The notes below the pieces were generated by a model. It made no database searches. It was not told the DNA's origin and worked only from the letters and a program-made list of their open reading frames with translations. A stretch of 64,000 bases of DNA from Dipteris shenzhenensis (taxonomy: Eukaryota > Polypodiophyta > Polypodiopsida > Gleicheniales): NCBI GenBank assembly GCA_047967505.1, contig CM106541.1; one strand, given 5' to 3'. Position numbers and translations under genes: made by a program. Shown piece by piece: positions 1 through 8,609 of the stretch; position 1 is the first letter of the stretch; every line of letters begins with the position of its first letter.

Positions 1-110
1 TGGAAGGGTGGGTGGTGGGAAAAAGAGCTGGAGTGAGAGAGAGAGATAGGGAGGGTGCCAGAGTTTGAGAGAGGAGAGATTGTACAAAAGAAAGAGATAT
101 GGAGGGTCAA

Positions 111-126
111 GGGAGAGAGAGAGAGA

Positions 127-191
<65 letters not shown>

Positions 192-203
192 AGAGAGAGA
201 GAG
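111..203. repeat. (GA)n microsatellite
   Basis: Almost pure GA dinucleotide repeat with a few interruptions (GTGAGG, GACAC). Leucine/serine-rich frames across it come from the repeat and are not genes. The flanking DNA is also purine-rich on the plus strand. Confidence 0.95.
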
Positions 204-234
204 TCTATGCAAGAGAGAGTGAAGTATATTTTGA

Positions 235-1280
235 CCCCTTCTCTAAAAGTCTTTGTGGAACTGTAGTTCCATTTCTTGTCTATTACAACTTCGAAAGTGC
301 CTACTATGGCATTGGCTTCATGTAAACAAGCAGACTTTAAACCTGCAGGCCATGTGTAACTAGGGCTAGCATCACAAATCTCCTCACAGACTCTCCTCAC
401 AACCTGTTTTGAATCTTCCACTGACTTGTAAACATTCAACAACTCCTCTTTTCACTTTTGGCTTTCCTCATCTTCACCATTTTTTTCAATACAGCTTCTA
501 GCCGCCACCATATCTTGTACGAAAATTTAGCTCGTTGGCATAAGAAGTACATGATTAAAAGAAGTGAAAAAGACAGCTAGGGATATTCACCTCTTCTGTT
601 GAGTTCAAATCAAGCAGCCATCTGCATAACATATCCTCCTTAAATGAATTTCCCTTCATGGGTCCATACAAAAGGGAGCTAAGATAGAATTCGAGTTTAG
701 TAAATGAAGTCACATAGTAACTAGCCATTGTCTTAGAGGGAAAGTGAGAGAAGGAGAGTGAGGGACTGATAGCGAGGGATGCACAGTGAGCCGCTCCTCC
801 TTCAAGAGTGATAGAAAGTGAGGGAAGACATAAAGTGAAAGAAGAATACAAGTTAATGAGAAGGACTAGGATGTAAGAAATAAGAGAGTGTTTGTGGAAG
901 GAGTAGGATGGAAGAATACAAGTTCACTAATGCATGATGTGTTCACTATGATAAGGATAAGGGTTGGAATAAAGTGAGTGAAGCATTGGGAATGCTCTAC
1001 TTTAAGGGAGTGGAGACTTTCCAATTGACACTTCAACCAATAGTGTGTAATGAAAGGTTTGGAATAAAATCTTGCAGAGCATTGGGAATGGTACTTTAAG
1101 TGAGTGGAGCATTGGGAATTCATCACACAAGGTTATATTTCCAAATAATCACATCATCACACATTCATATCATAAAATTGTGTGCATGAAAGAAATATAT
1201 AAATATTATGACTAAATGCCACTTAAGTAATAAGTCACAAATTGGTGTATAATCAACAAAACAACATCATGATTCAATAC
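235..1280. other. No gene recognised
   Basis: Mixed AT-rich and GA-rich sequence. The open frames are short, lack recognisable motifs and are broken by stops. I see no RNA gene or terminal repeat here. Confidence 0.5.
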
Positions 1281-1404
1281 ATTGCAACATATAAATGCTA
1301 ATTATAACACTCATGGAATAAACAACATCATGAGAATATGCTCCTCATGCATATATACAAAAACAACATCATACATGCATCACAACTCTTCTGATGCTTC
1401 TAGT

Positions 1405-1686
1405 GGAGGCTATGGCAACTCTTTTGATGCTTCCAGTGGAGGCTGTGGTGCTCTAGATGTACACTGAGTCTCTACTTCTTCTGTAGTGTGTACCTCTTCC
1501 TGTAGTGTGTAGTGCTTTCAGAGTAAACTTAGTATCCTCTTACTTAAATGCAAGCGGAGGCTGTGGCAACTCTTTTGATGCTTCCAGTAGAGGCTGTGGT
1601 GCTCTAGGTGTACACCGAGTCTCTACTTCTTTTATAGTGTGTAGTGCTTTCATAGTAGACTCAGTCTCCTCTTCCTTAAATGCAAG
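1405..1686. repeat. Tandem duplication, ~150-bp unit
   Basis: Two adjacent copies start at 1405 and 1556. Each begins GGAGGCT.TGGCAACTC and ends in AAATGCAAGC. The first has an extra ~19 bp (a second TGTAGTGTGTA block). The duplication lies in the 3' part of the minus-strand Ulp1-like module, where it extends a Glu/Thr/Pro-rich C-terminal tail. Confidence 0.8.
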
Positions 1687-2429
1687 CTCTGATATTGCTT
1701 CAGTTGCACGTTGTACTCCAATGGCAGCAATTAGGTCTCGAATGATTTCAGCTCTAAACAATTGTATATCCTCCTCTAAATATTTGAGCTCCAAAGAATC
1801 TTCCGATGAGACGAATAATTAAGAACCATCATTATTTAACACAATGTTGCCAATATAAGATGAAAATAAAGGTTGCAATGATACTTACATCTCATGATAT
1901 GCCATAAACAGGACTCGCATGCCATCTAAATGTAAAGGCTGTAACCATTTACAAACATCGGCTATTGTCTTTTTGCTATCGCTAAGTATAGGAGAAAGGA
2001 GGGAATCCACCATATACACACGGTTTTGTACTGATCTACAAAATCGTGATAACTATATTGCACCAACAACTAAATGAATATTAGCTTATTAGATTTAATC
2101 AAAATATTGAATTATCAAGCAGAGAAAAAGTTTGTATCAAACCTAAGGATGGCCATCATAACGTTGTTATTGACCTCATTTGAAGCTCCAGAGAGGATTG
2201 AAATCTCCTCTCCACCAAATTCAAGATATTGAGGTCTATGTTGAATCATAATCCTAACATTAAAAGAGCTTCCCAATTCTTCCAATGAAGCCACGTTTGT
2301 AGAGTTGAGGTCTTCTATCCCCTTTGAATCTTTGACAGCATTCATTTTGCACTCCTCTGGTTCATTATCTATTTGACTTGTGGGAGGTCCATAATGTTGC
2401 CCTTTAAAATGATTGCTCGAATGGTACAT
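1540..2429 (-). pseudogene. Ulp1/C48 peptidase-like module 3 (lacks catalytic exons)
   Basis: Third and most 3' of three related minus-strand modules. The first exon (2429-2115) encodes the GSSFNVRIMIQ...LEFGGEEISIL block shared with the modules at 20.1 and 21.8 kb. The second (about 2080-1890) encodes a segment ending GMRVLFMAYHE, followed by a GTAAGTAT donor. That segment corresponds to the strand just before the catalytic-His exon. The next recognisable coding part (1794-1540, ELKYLEEDIQLFRAEIIRDL) matches the C-terminal tail after the Cys exon of module 1. No His or Cys exon lies between, so this module has an internal deletion and should be catalytically dead. Ulp1-family enzymes cleave SUMO or similar modifiers; plant transposons often carry such domains. 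The family call rests mainly on the better modules. Confidence 0.6.
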
Positions 2430-2482
2430 GTTATAAATGCATAGAGATGCAAGTCCGTATATGTTGATAGTGTGGTGTCATT

Positions 2483-2820
2483 CTATACCAAAAAGCAATT
2501 GTAGCCCACCCTCCATCCACAATTGTAGATGTGGCTATCCTCTTGATGTGATACCCGACATGTTATATACTCTATTTGTTGTGCCAAGTCATGTTGCCGC
2601 ATTACTGTGTCGAAAGTACCTACCAATTTTTGAGCCGATCTGCACATCAAAACATATAACAGGAGTGAATATGTGCATTGCATATCAATCTACATGTCAA
2701 GAAGTGACAACAAGTGTAGTCTATACTTACTCTAACACAGTGCCATGGACAGATGTCATTGAGTTGGCAAAGAAGCACTTCTTGGCAAAGATGTCCACGA
2801 CCACCAAACTCCAATGTGAG
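2483..2820 (-). pseudogene. Ulp1/C48 peptidase module 2, 3' half (catalytic His and Cys exons)
   Basis: The exon at 2820-2731 follows an ATAATGCAG acceptor and ends before GTAAGTATAG. It encodes SHWSLVVVDIFAKKCFF, a typical C48 catalytic-histidine segment (HW.L.V.D). A second exon (about 2644-2483) encodes a helix-rich stretch and then DSHIYNCGWRVGYNC, placed where Ulp1 proteins have the nucleophilic cysteine (DCG.F in canonical members). The 5' half of the same gene now lies at 19.7-20.1 kb, separated by the TIR transposon. Joining the two restores a phase-matched splice and an intron of about 92 bp, against 94 bp in module 1. C48 peptidases process SUMO-like modifiers. The substrate here is unknown, and the gene is interrupted and probably inactive. 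Confidence 0.7.
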
Positions 2821-2835
2821 CTGCATTATCCATTA

Positions 2836-2862
2836 GGGGAGAATTGGGGTCTCCAAAGGGCC
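2836..2862 (+). repeat. Left terminal inverted repeat
   Basis: Starts GGGGAGAATTGGGGTCTC and ends CAAAGGGCC. One mismatch to the right repeat. TA immediately outside. Confidence 0.8.
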
Positions 2863-2908
2863 CCCAATTAGTATTTCCTAATTTCAAGGGATTAGTAAGG
2901 TATTTGAG

Positions 2909-3622
2909 GTGTACCAAAGGGAGCGCTCCTTTTTGTGGGGCAATGCCATGTTGAGGTGGAGGGTGGGCAGACCTGCAAACAACCCCTATTGGCTACTCCT
3001 CTTACACCGGCGACCACTCAAACTATCCCCCCCCCCTCAACCCATGCTTGACCCTTCTCCCATATGCACCTCCCCCAAACAAACCTACAAGTCATTCAAG
3101 AGGCGGTGGGCCCTTCTGAGTGAAATTTTCCCCCCTCTCAGCTTGTTACAGGCCTGCCCCTTCCTCTTCTCTGATCTAGCTCCCATTCTCCCTCCATTTT
3201 TCAAATGTGGAAACACATTTGGTATCTTCTCTGCCCCCTCCTGCTCTGGTCCACTGTGTTTCTCCCTCTCCAGCTGCTCATTCTCTCTCCACTCCTAGCT
3301 ACAACACCTCCTACAGCAGCAGCTGCTCATCCCCCTCTACTCTTTCTTTCTCCATTCCTAGCTACAGTACCTCTTGTAGTGGTTGCTCATCCCCCTCTGC
3401 TCTTTCTCCCTCCATTCCTAGCTACAACACCTCTTGGAGTAGCTGCTCATCCCCCTCTACTCTTTCTCTCTCCATTCCTAGCTACAGCACCTCTTGGAGC
3501 TTCTCTCAAGCTTCAGTTGCACCCTCTATACCTTCTCCCTCTCTCTCCCTCTATCGGAGCTGCTCTCTTCCTCCAAGCTGCACTTTCTAGTCCACTATTG
3601 CTATTGTGACCTCTGTACAAGC
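2909..3622. repeat. C/T-rich stretch with 60-bp minisatellite
   Basis: Three direct 60-bp units start at 3324, 3384 and 3444 with GCTCATCCCCCTCT, and a partial fourth lies upstream from about 3270. Each contains TCCATTCCTAGCTACA and ACCTCTTG. All frames across it are Ser/Pro/Leu-rich low-complexity and I do not call them genes. It lies just inside the left TIR and upstream of the first plus-strand gene, so it may be a promoter or subterminal region. Confidence 0.7.
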
Positions 3623-4780
3623 ATGGTGAGGAGACCATACATGTACTCTTTGTCCCACAGGAGCAAAAATGCACTGGGTGAATGGGTGCCTTGTACCTAC
3701 AGCTTGAATGATTGGATAGTCATGAGAGGATCTGCCAAGGGTACACATAAGCTTCCAAAGAGAAAAAGAGGTGATCTTTTACATGAATGGAAGGGCTGCA
3801 TCATGAAGTTCAAGCTTGGGAAGAAAGGATTGCTTGCAAAGACGCAACACATCTACATGGGGAAGGACATGCACCTTCCTTTGTCAAGCAATCAATCGAC
3901 AATACCATCACATTGTAAGTTTGCATTTTGTGTAAGATTTTGAAGTGTAAAGAGTCAGTTTGAAATTGTATTTTGAAATAGAACCAGTGTAATGAGTCAG
4001 TTTGAAATTGTATTTTGAAATAGCACTTGTGCATAGCAGATGTATTTCCTTCAGACTTTGAGGAGTGGGAACTAGTCGAGTGCTTCTTAGGTAAGTTTGC
4101 TGCCATTCATGAGGATTTAGGAAGGCAAATGCATGCTGGAGAGAAGTCCTTTGCTTTGAAACATAGAAATATCTATTGGTATAATGCCAAGTACATTACT
4201 CCAAGGACAACATCAGGCTATGGCCATCTTCAATGCATTGCAACACCACAACTTGAAGACATGGATTGCAGCATGGTGGACACAAGAACAATGCAATCAT
4301 ACAAGGAAAAGATTGCAAAGGATGTGGGCATGGTCATGAAGTTTACATTTGGCTCTAAATGGGTAAGGTTGTCTTGGTTTATGCCTCTGCACATTTTTGC
4401 TTTTTGTTTTCATAATGTCCAGATGCACCGAACAAAAACCATGTGGTCATGCAAGTGCCTACATGAGAATGCCCTTGAGGAATTGCTTGGGGAAGCAGGT
4501 CAAGTGAACAAAAGGGTGATCTGTTGCAATGCCATGTATGTAAGGACAATGTGGTTGTCAAGTACCACATCTCCCGCCAAATGTTATATTTTGCTTTCCA
4601 ATATAGGCGCTGGAAGAAAATAAATGACAATTGGCTCCCCCTTGACTCTAACGATGATGATAATATAGGGGTAAGTTTATGTATTGGTTCTCATTTAGGA
4701 GACATTAAGAATGTGACTGTCACGTCACAGTCTCAGGGACATGCAGGAACACCTATTGGTCATGGAGGATGGCATGTATG
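3623..4780 (+). pseudogene. Unknown multi-exon gene P1 in the TIR transposon
   Basis: I do not recognise this protein. Exon 1 runs from an ATG at 3623 to 3914 (GTAAGT donor). Exon 2 is 4037-4362 (donor GTAAGG) and exon 3 starts at 4423 after a TCCAG acceptor. Phases match across both introns. The product begins MVRRPYMYSL and has a basic KLPKRKR patch at about residue 53, which could be a nuclear localisation signal. Exon 3 has a probable single-base frameshift near 4515, inside AACAAAAGGG. The other frame then gives a Cys pair (QCHVCKDN) and an aromatic-rich run ending QYRRW. It lies convergent to the H3-like and transposase-like genes. A DNA- or chromatin-binding role is only a guess from the basic patch and Cys pair. 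Confidence 0.45.
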
Positions 4781-4799
4781 AGTCCTTTCACTTTACCTT

Positions 4800-5117
4800 A
4801 AATGGTGAAAAGGTAGGAAAGCGTGCAAAGAAGCTTGTGCATAGTGCCACTTTTATTCCTCCTGCAATATTGAAGATTGTCTAGAAAATGTAGGGTGGAA
4901 CAATTGTGGATTTTGACATTTTCCAATTAATAGTGGTGCAATTAATTTTGATGTTTTGAATGGTTTTGTTTCATGTCAATGTCAAGTTTTTCCCAAAAAT
5001 TTTATAATTCTTTTTATTTTTTATATTTAGAACATTTGGGTATATATAGGTTATAAAGCTGCTTTAGTTTCAAAGTTTCACTATCATAGCCATAGTTCTC
5101 CTAGTTACCAAACTACC
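4800..5117. other. AT-rich spacer between P1 and P2
   Basis: Contains ATATTTAG and TATATATAGG near 5020-5050, plausible promoter sequence for the next gene. I see no coding signal. Confidence 0.4.
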
Positions 5118-6615
5118 ATGGATTTTGCTAGGTCTACCTTCCACGATTTCATCTCCTGTACTCCATTAATTGATAGAGAGGAGGAGTTATTTCCAGTCTT
5201 TGATAAGAGCATAGATGTCCTAGGCACCTACTTGGGAGCCTGAGATGATTTTGAAGACCTCATCAAGTACATGCAAGACTACATCACGAGTTTTGCATAT
5301 CAACTTGATGAGTCTACAAAAAGATGGGTCCCAATTGATTATTTGAAGTACTTGTTCAATCAAGAACCCAGGTTTGTGAAGCGTTTAGATCGCTTTCAAG
5401 CCCAGCTCACACCCCTAGGGTTTAGGGAGGTGGACACTGATGACCTCCTAGCATGTGGAGTCATCGGAAACACAAGAAATAGGTTCCTATCCTGGGAAAT
5501 GACCTTTATTTTCCTTCTCCAGGAGGGACAAATGGAAGAGGAGGCCTCGATCAGGCCTCGACCTCAAGCCCTGACCCTGCCCCTGCCCTTTTCGATCCTC
5601 TTATTTCTGTAGATGAGCCCAACATCTACAATGAAGAGCCCATAGATGAAGAAGCTGAGGAGCGAGAAGCTGCATTGGCCCTGGAAGTGCTCCAGCAATC
5701 TCCTGAACCCCATTCTACTTCTCAAATTCCATCCACCTTGGGCACCACCTCTGTTGACCCCGCAACAATGATATGGTCTCCCTCTCCCCTTCTTGTCGAT
5801 GGAGAACAATACCTCTTTCTCCATGACATAGAGGTTATGTTTGGTCTGCGGGAGGATGAAGCTCTTGGTATCCTGTGTGGATATGAGGTGGACACGACTA
5901 TGCAAGAACCTAGGTTTTTGGGAGCAAATGATTCAATAGAAGAGGTTCTTGCTTTAACACTGGACCAAATCAAAGATGCAGAGACATCAGTCTACTCCGA
6001 CCTACGTGATGTTCCAAAAGAAGCCTCCACATCTCACTCCAGACAGAAGGAGGCCTCTGGATCCATCCTCATTGACAAAGAGGAAGGGATTGAGCATGAT
6101 GACTCCGTAGTGGTAAGAAACTATGAGATTTGAATTTCTTATCTCTTGGTATACTTTTGCTTTAATGGAATTCTAATGTAATGTTGGGACTGTTGCAGGA
6201 GGCATTTGAGGTCGACCTATTCTCATCTTGGCAATGCCTTGTTCGCAGTAGCTTCAGCCGAGATCACTTAGTGGCACATTACCTTGGCCAAGCAAAAGGG
6301 CACCTTGTGGTTATTCACAAAAAGTTTTCTCCACATGGCACTGATGACCTCCTGAAGTGCAAGGCCTTGTCAAGAGTGATTGGTCATGCTGACATCAATC
6401 GCAATGTTGACAAGGTCATTTTGGTGAACTGCATGGCTGCCCTCAATGCCTTTGGAACCAATTTTCAAGGTATGGCATTGACAGCAGCAGCCATGTCCCT
6501 AGCCAACAACGATAATAGCAATGACTCTCTATTGACTAGGTTTAGAGCTAGGAGTGTATTTGGGAATTCAAAGCCCAATGTTCTTAGTATTTTAGAGAAG
6601 AGAGAAAGGCTTTGA
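5118..6615 (+). pseudogene. Unknown multi-exon gene P2 in the TIR transposon
   Basis: Not recognised. An ATG at 5118 opens MDFARSTFHDFISC. One in-frame TGA (5241-5243) interrupts an otherwise continuous frame to about 5480. A middle exon (about 5523-6112) follows a CTCCAG acceptor and encodes an acidic, proline-rich segment (DEPNIYNEEPIDEEAEERE). It ends at a clean GTAAGA donor (6113), and the last exon (6199-6615) begins after TTGCAG in matching phase. The last exon has VNCMAALNAFGTNFQ and ends LEKRERL, then a stop. The first intron boundary is unclear. The acidic middle region and well-formed introns suggest a real gene before the stop arose; with P1 it may have formed one accessory unit of the transposon. 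Confidence 0.45.
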
Positions 6616-6849
6616 AGCCTTATTGTATAGAAATTTTATTTTATATGAATATACCTATACTTTTTATACAGTGTCCCATTTTGTGTTCTTTTACAAAATT
6701 TATTTTATACTATCATTGTATTTTGTAACTTTAATTCTTGTTGGCATTTATATTTTCATTCACTATTCTATTCAAAAGCATGCGATCAGATAAATATTTG
6801 CACTATAATGGTCATTTCTGAGCAATCCAGTAAGAATCTCACCAACAAG
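6616..6849. other. AT-rich 3' region of P2
   Basis: Very AT-rich, with several TTTATA and TTTTAT runs, as in plant 3' UTR or terminator regions. No coding signal. Confidence 0.4.
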
Positions 6850-7027
6850 CGGCAGAAGACAAATGTGTTCAGCATCGTGCGGGGAGCTCAAAAATGGCAA
6901 AACTCACTATGGCACATATGGGGCCTGTTTGACCTTGATGGGGCTCAAACAGGCCCCATATGCGCCATAGCAGGTTTTTCCATTTTTGGGCTCCCCGGGC
7001 GATGTCGAACACATTTGCCTTCTGCCG
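6850..7027. ncRNA. Long fold-back hairpin (miRNA/siRNA precursor-like)
   Basis: The arm at 6850-6932 is the near-complement of 6945-7027, roughly nine positions in ten pairing by eye, with a loop of about 12 nt. The arms start CGGCAGAAG and end CTTCTGCCG; the central stem pairs GGGGCCTGTTT with AAACAGGCCCC. If transcribed, the RNA would form a long double-stranded stem like a young miRNA or siRNA precursor. It sits between P2 and the 3' end of the H3-like gene, inside the transposon. A small inverted duplication or non-coding MITE is an alternative. There is no expression evidence. Confidence 0.55.
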
Positions 7028-7217
7028 TGCAGTGAAAAAACATCATTTGACCACTCAAATTCATACTGAACTTGCATAAACTGATGGAAAGCATCACGTA
7101 ACATGTATAATAACATGGGAATAGTAATATAACATAAAAATATCTTTTATTCATTGGCCTCAAAGGGTAGAGATTTACAAAATGATTCAGGTTACACCAA
7201 ATGAACCTAAAAAACAT

Positions 7218-8330
7218 CTAGGGCCTAAGGGAGGGATCAGAGCGGATGCGCTTGGCGAGTGCAAGGTCCTTGTCCATCACTGTTACTCTTTTGGCATGGA
7301 TAGCACATAAGTTCGCGTCTTCAAAAAGACCTACTATCATCTGCTCCATTGCCTCCTAAATTGCTCCCATAGCACTTGAAGTGAAATGCACATCACTCTT
7401 GTAATGCTGTGCTATTTCACGTACAACACTTTGGAAGGGTGCATGGGGAATGAGATTGTCCACAAAGGTTTGGAACTTGCAGATCTTTTGAAGTGCCTTC
7501 ACTCCTGATTTTTTGCACCTATTAATCTTTGGGGGACCTTGCACTGGCCTTTGGACATGGCTCCATGGCCGCTTGTCTACTTTGAACTTCTTTTGCCTCT
7601 CCTCCCTTGCAACCACCTCTTCAGACTCCTCTTCTTGTGTCTGCTGGATCATTCGAGGTGGCCTCTCATGCCTAGGGGCCTGCTTTGTCCTTGGTCTCTT
7701 TTCCTTTTCATGAGGCTGTGAGACAGCAGGCTTAGGCTCTTGCTCAGCTCATACTAGAGGCTCCTCATATCTGATCATGTCGAGGCACAGAGAATTGATG
7801 GTGCTTTTCCGTGCGGTCTGCTTGGTTGGAGGATTGGGGCCAAGGTTCATTATATCTATGAGCCCGCCAACTTCCTCTTGTTGTGGCCCCTGTAATCTCT
7901 CCATCTCCTCTCTTTGCCTTTCTTGCTCCCCTTGTTGGTCTAGATGCTCCACTCTAGGACCCCACGGAGGAGGGAGGGGCAGTTGATCAGGATTGAGTGG
8001 ACTATTTTGGCCCTCTTGGGAGACCTCTCTACTTCCATGATTAGTTGTGTGGAAGGACTGAGAGGACCCCACATCGTGCTTGGATCCTTCATCGTGCTGG
8101 GATTCCTCATGGTGCTGAGATCCCTAGGATCCCCCATGAGAGTCGGATGGTGGGGACTCACGTTGCTTAGACTCTTGATGAGGAGAACCACCTTCAGATC
8201 CTTGGTGATCATTGCCCTCTTGGCCACTGGGGCTTGCAGTGTGTTCGGAGGCCATGGCATTATGAGGAGGACAATGGATAGCATCTAAACAGTGTCCAGT
8301 GTGTCTAGTAGTTTGTTTAACTCGTGCCAT
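7218..8330 (-). pseudogene. Histone H3-like gene with extended multi-motif tail, transposon-borne
   Basis: A single intronless frame of 371 codons runs from an ATG at 8330 to a TAG at 7218-7220. Three in-frame stops break it (codons ending at 8124, 7749 and 7356). The C-terminal ~90 residues align without gaps to the H3 histone fold: FQSVVREIAQ, then an SSAM.AI.EA helix, then [17 protein letters not shown], ending LAKRIR. More than half of about 80 positions match canonical H3 by eye. The N-terminus reads MARVKQTTRHTG, like the H3 tail. An internal copy (about residues 168-178) has TKQTARKST, identical to H3 residues 3-11, and a third, weaker motif PRTKQAPRHERP lies near residue 210. Gln/Glu/Pro/Ser-rich linkers separate them. 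The stop at 7356 replaces the conserved Gln of the H3 helix. There is no CENH3-type loop insertion. Canonical H3 packages DNA in nucleosomes; a mimic could alter chromatin at the element. As it stands the copy is broken. Confidence 0.85.
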
Positions 8331-8358
8331 AGAAATGAGGGATTTTAGGATTTTGAAG

Positions 8359-8414
8359 TGATTTATATAGTCTTTTTTAAAGCACTTTAGGGTTTTTCTT
8401 TTAAATTAGGGTTT
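8359..8414 (-). promoter_or_regulatory. TATA box and two teloboxes upstream of the H3-like gene
   Basis: Read on the minus strand, ACTATATAAATC lies about 30-40 bp before the start codon. AAACCCTAA telobox motifs lie at 8388-8396 and 8406-8414. Teloboxes are established plant promoter motifs, common upstream of ribosomal-protein and other growth-linked genes. This arrangement suggests a real polymerase II promoter. Confidence 0.6.
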
Positions 8415-8609
8415 TTGGAGTGCACCTCCTCTCCCCAAGTCTTTTGTCGCTAGTTCGGTAATACTTAATCTTTACCACCCTCCCTCCCAACCCACTCACC
8501 CCTTTGCCCTGCCATGTCGCACATGCAATTATGCAATTTCCAAACAAATTTGTGAATTTTGAAATCTATAATTGACTCAAAATAGTGTTAACTTTATTCA
8601 TCAAACATT

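Noticed and set aside
107-442. Leu/Ser-rich open frame on the minus strand
   Set aside because: It runs through the (GA)n microsatellite; the SLSLSL composition is an artefact.
2115-2871. Plus-strand frame 2437-2871
   Set aside because: Opposite strand of the Ulp1 His and Cys exons; no motif of its own.
3205-3609. Overlapping Pro/Ser-rich frames
   Set aside because: They read the same 60-bp minisatellite in different frames, with no start context or domain.
7218-8330. Centromeric histone CENH3
   Set aside because: The fold aligns to canonical H3 without a longer loop 1, and the tail carries canonical-H3-like motifs, so a CENH3 call is not supported.
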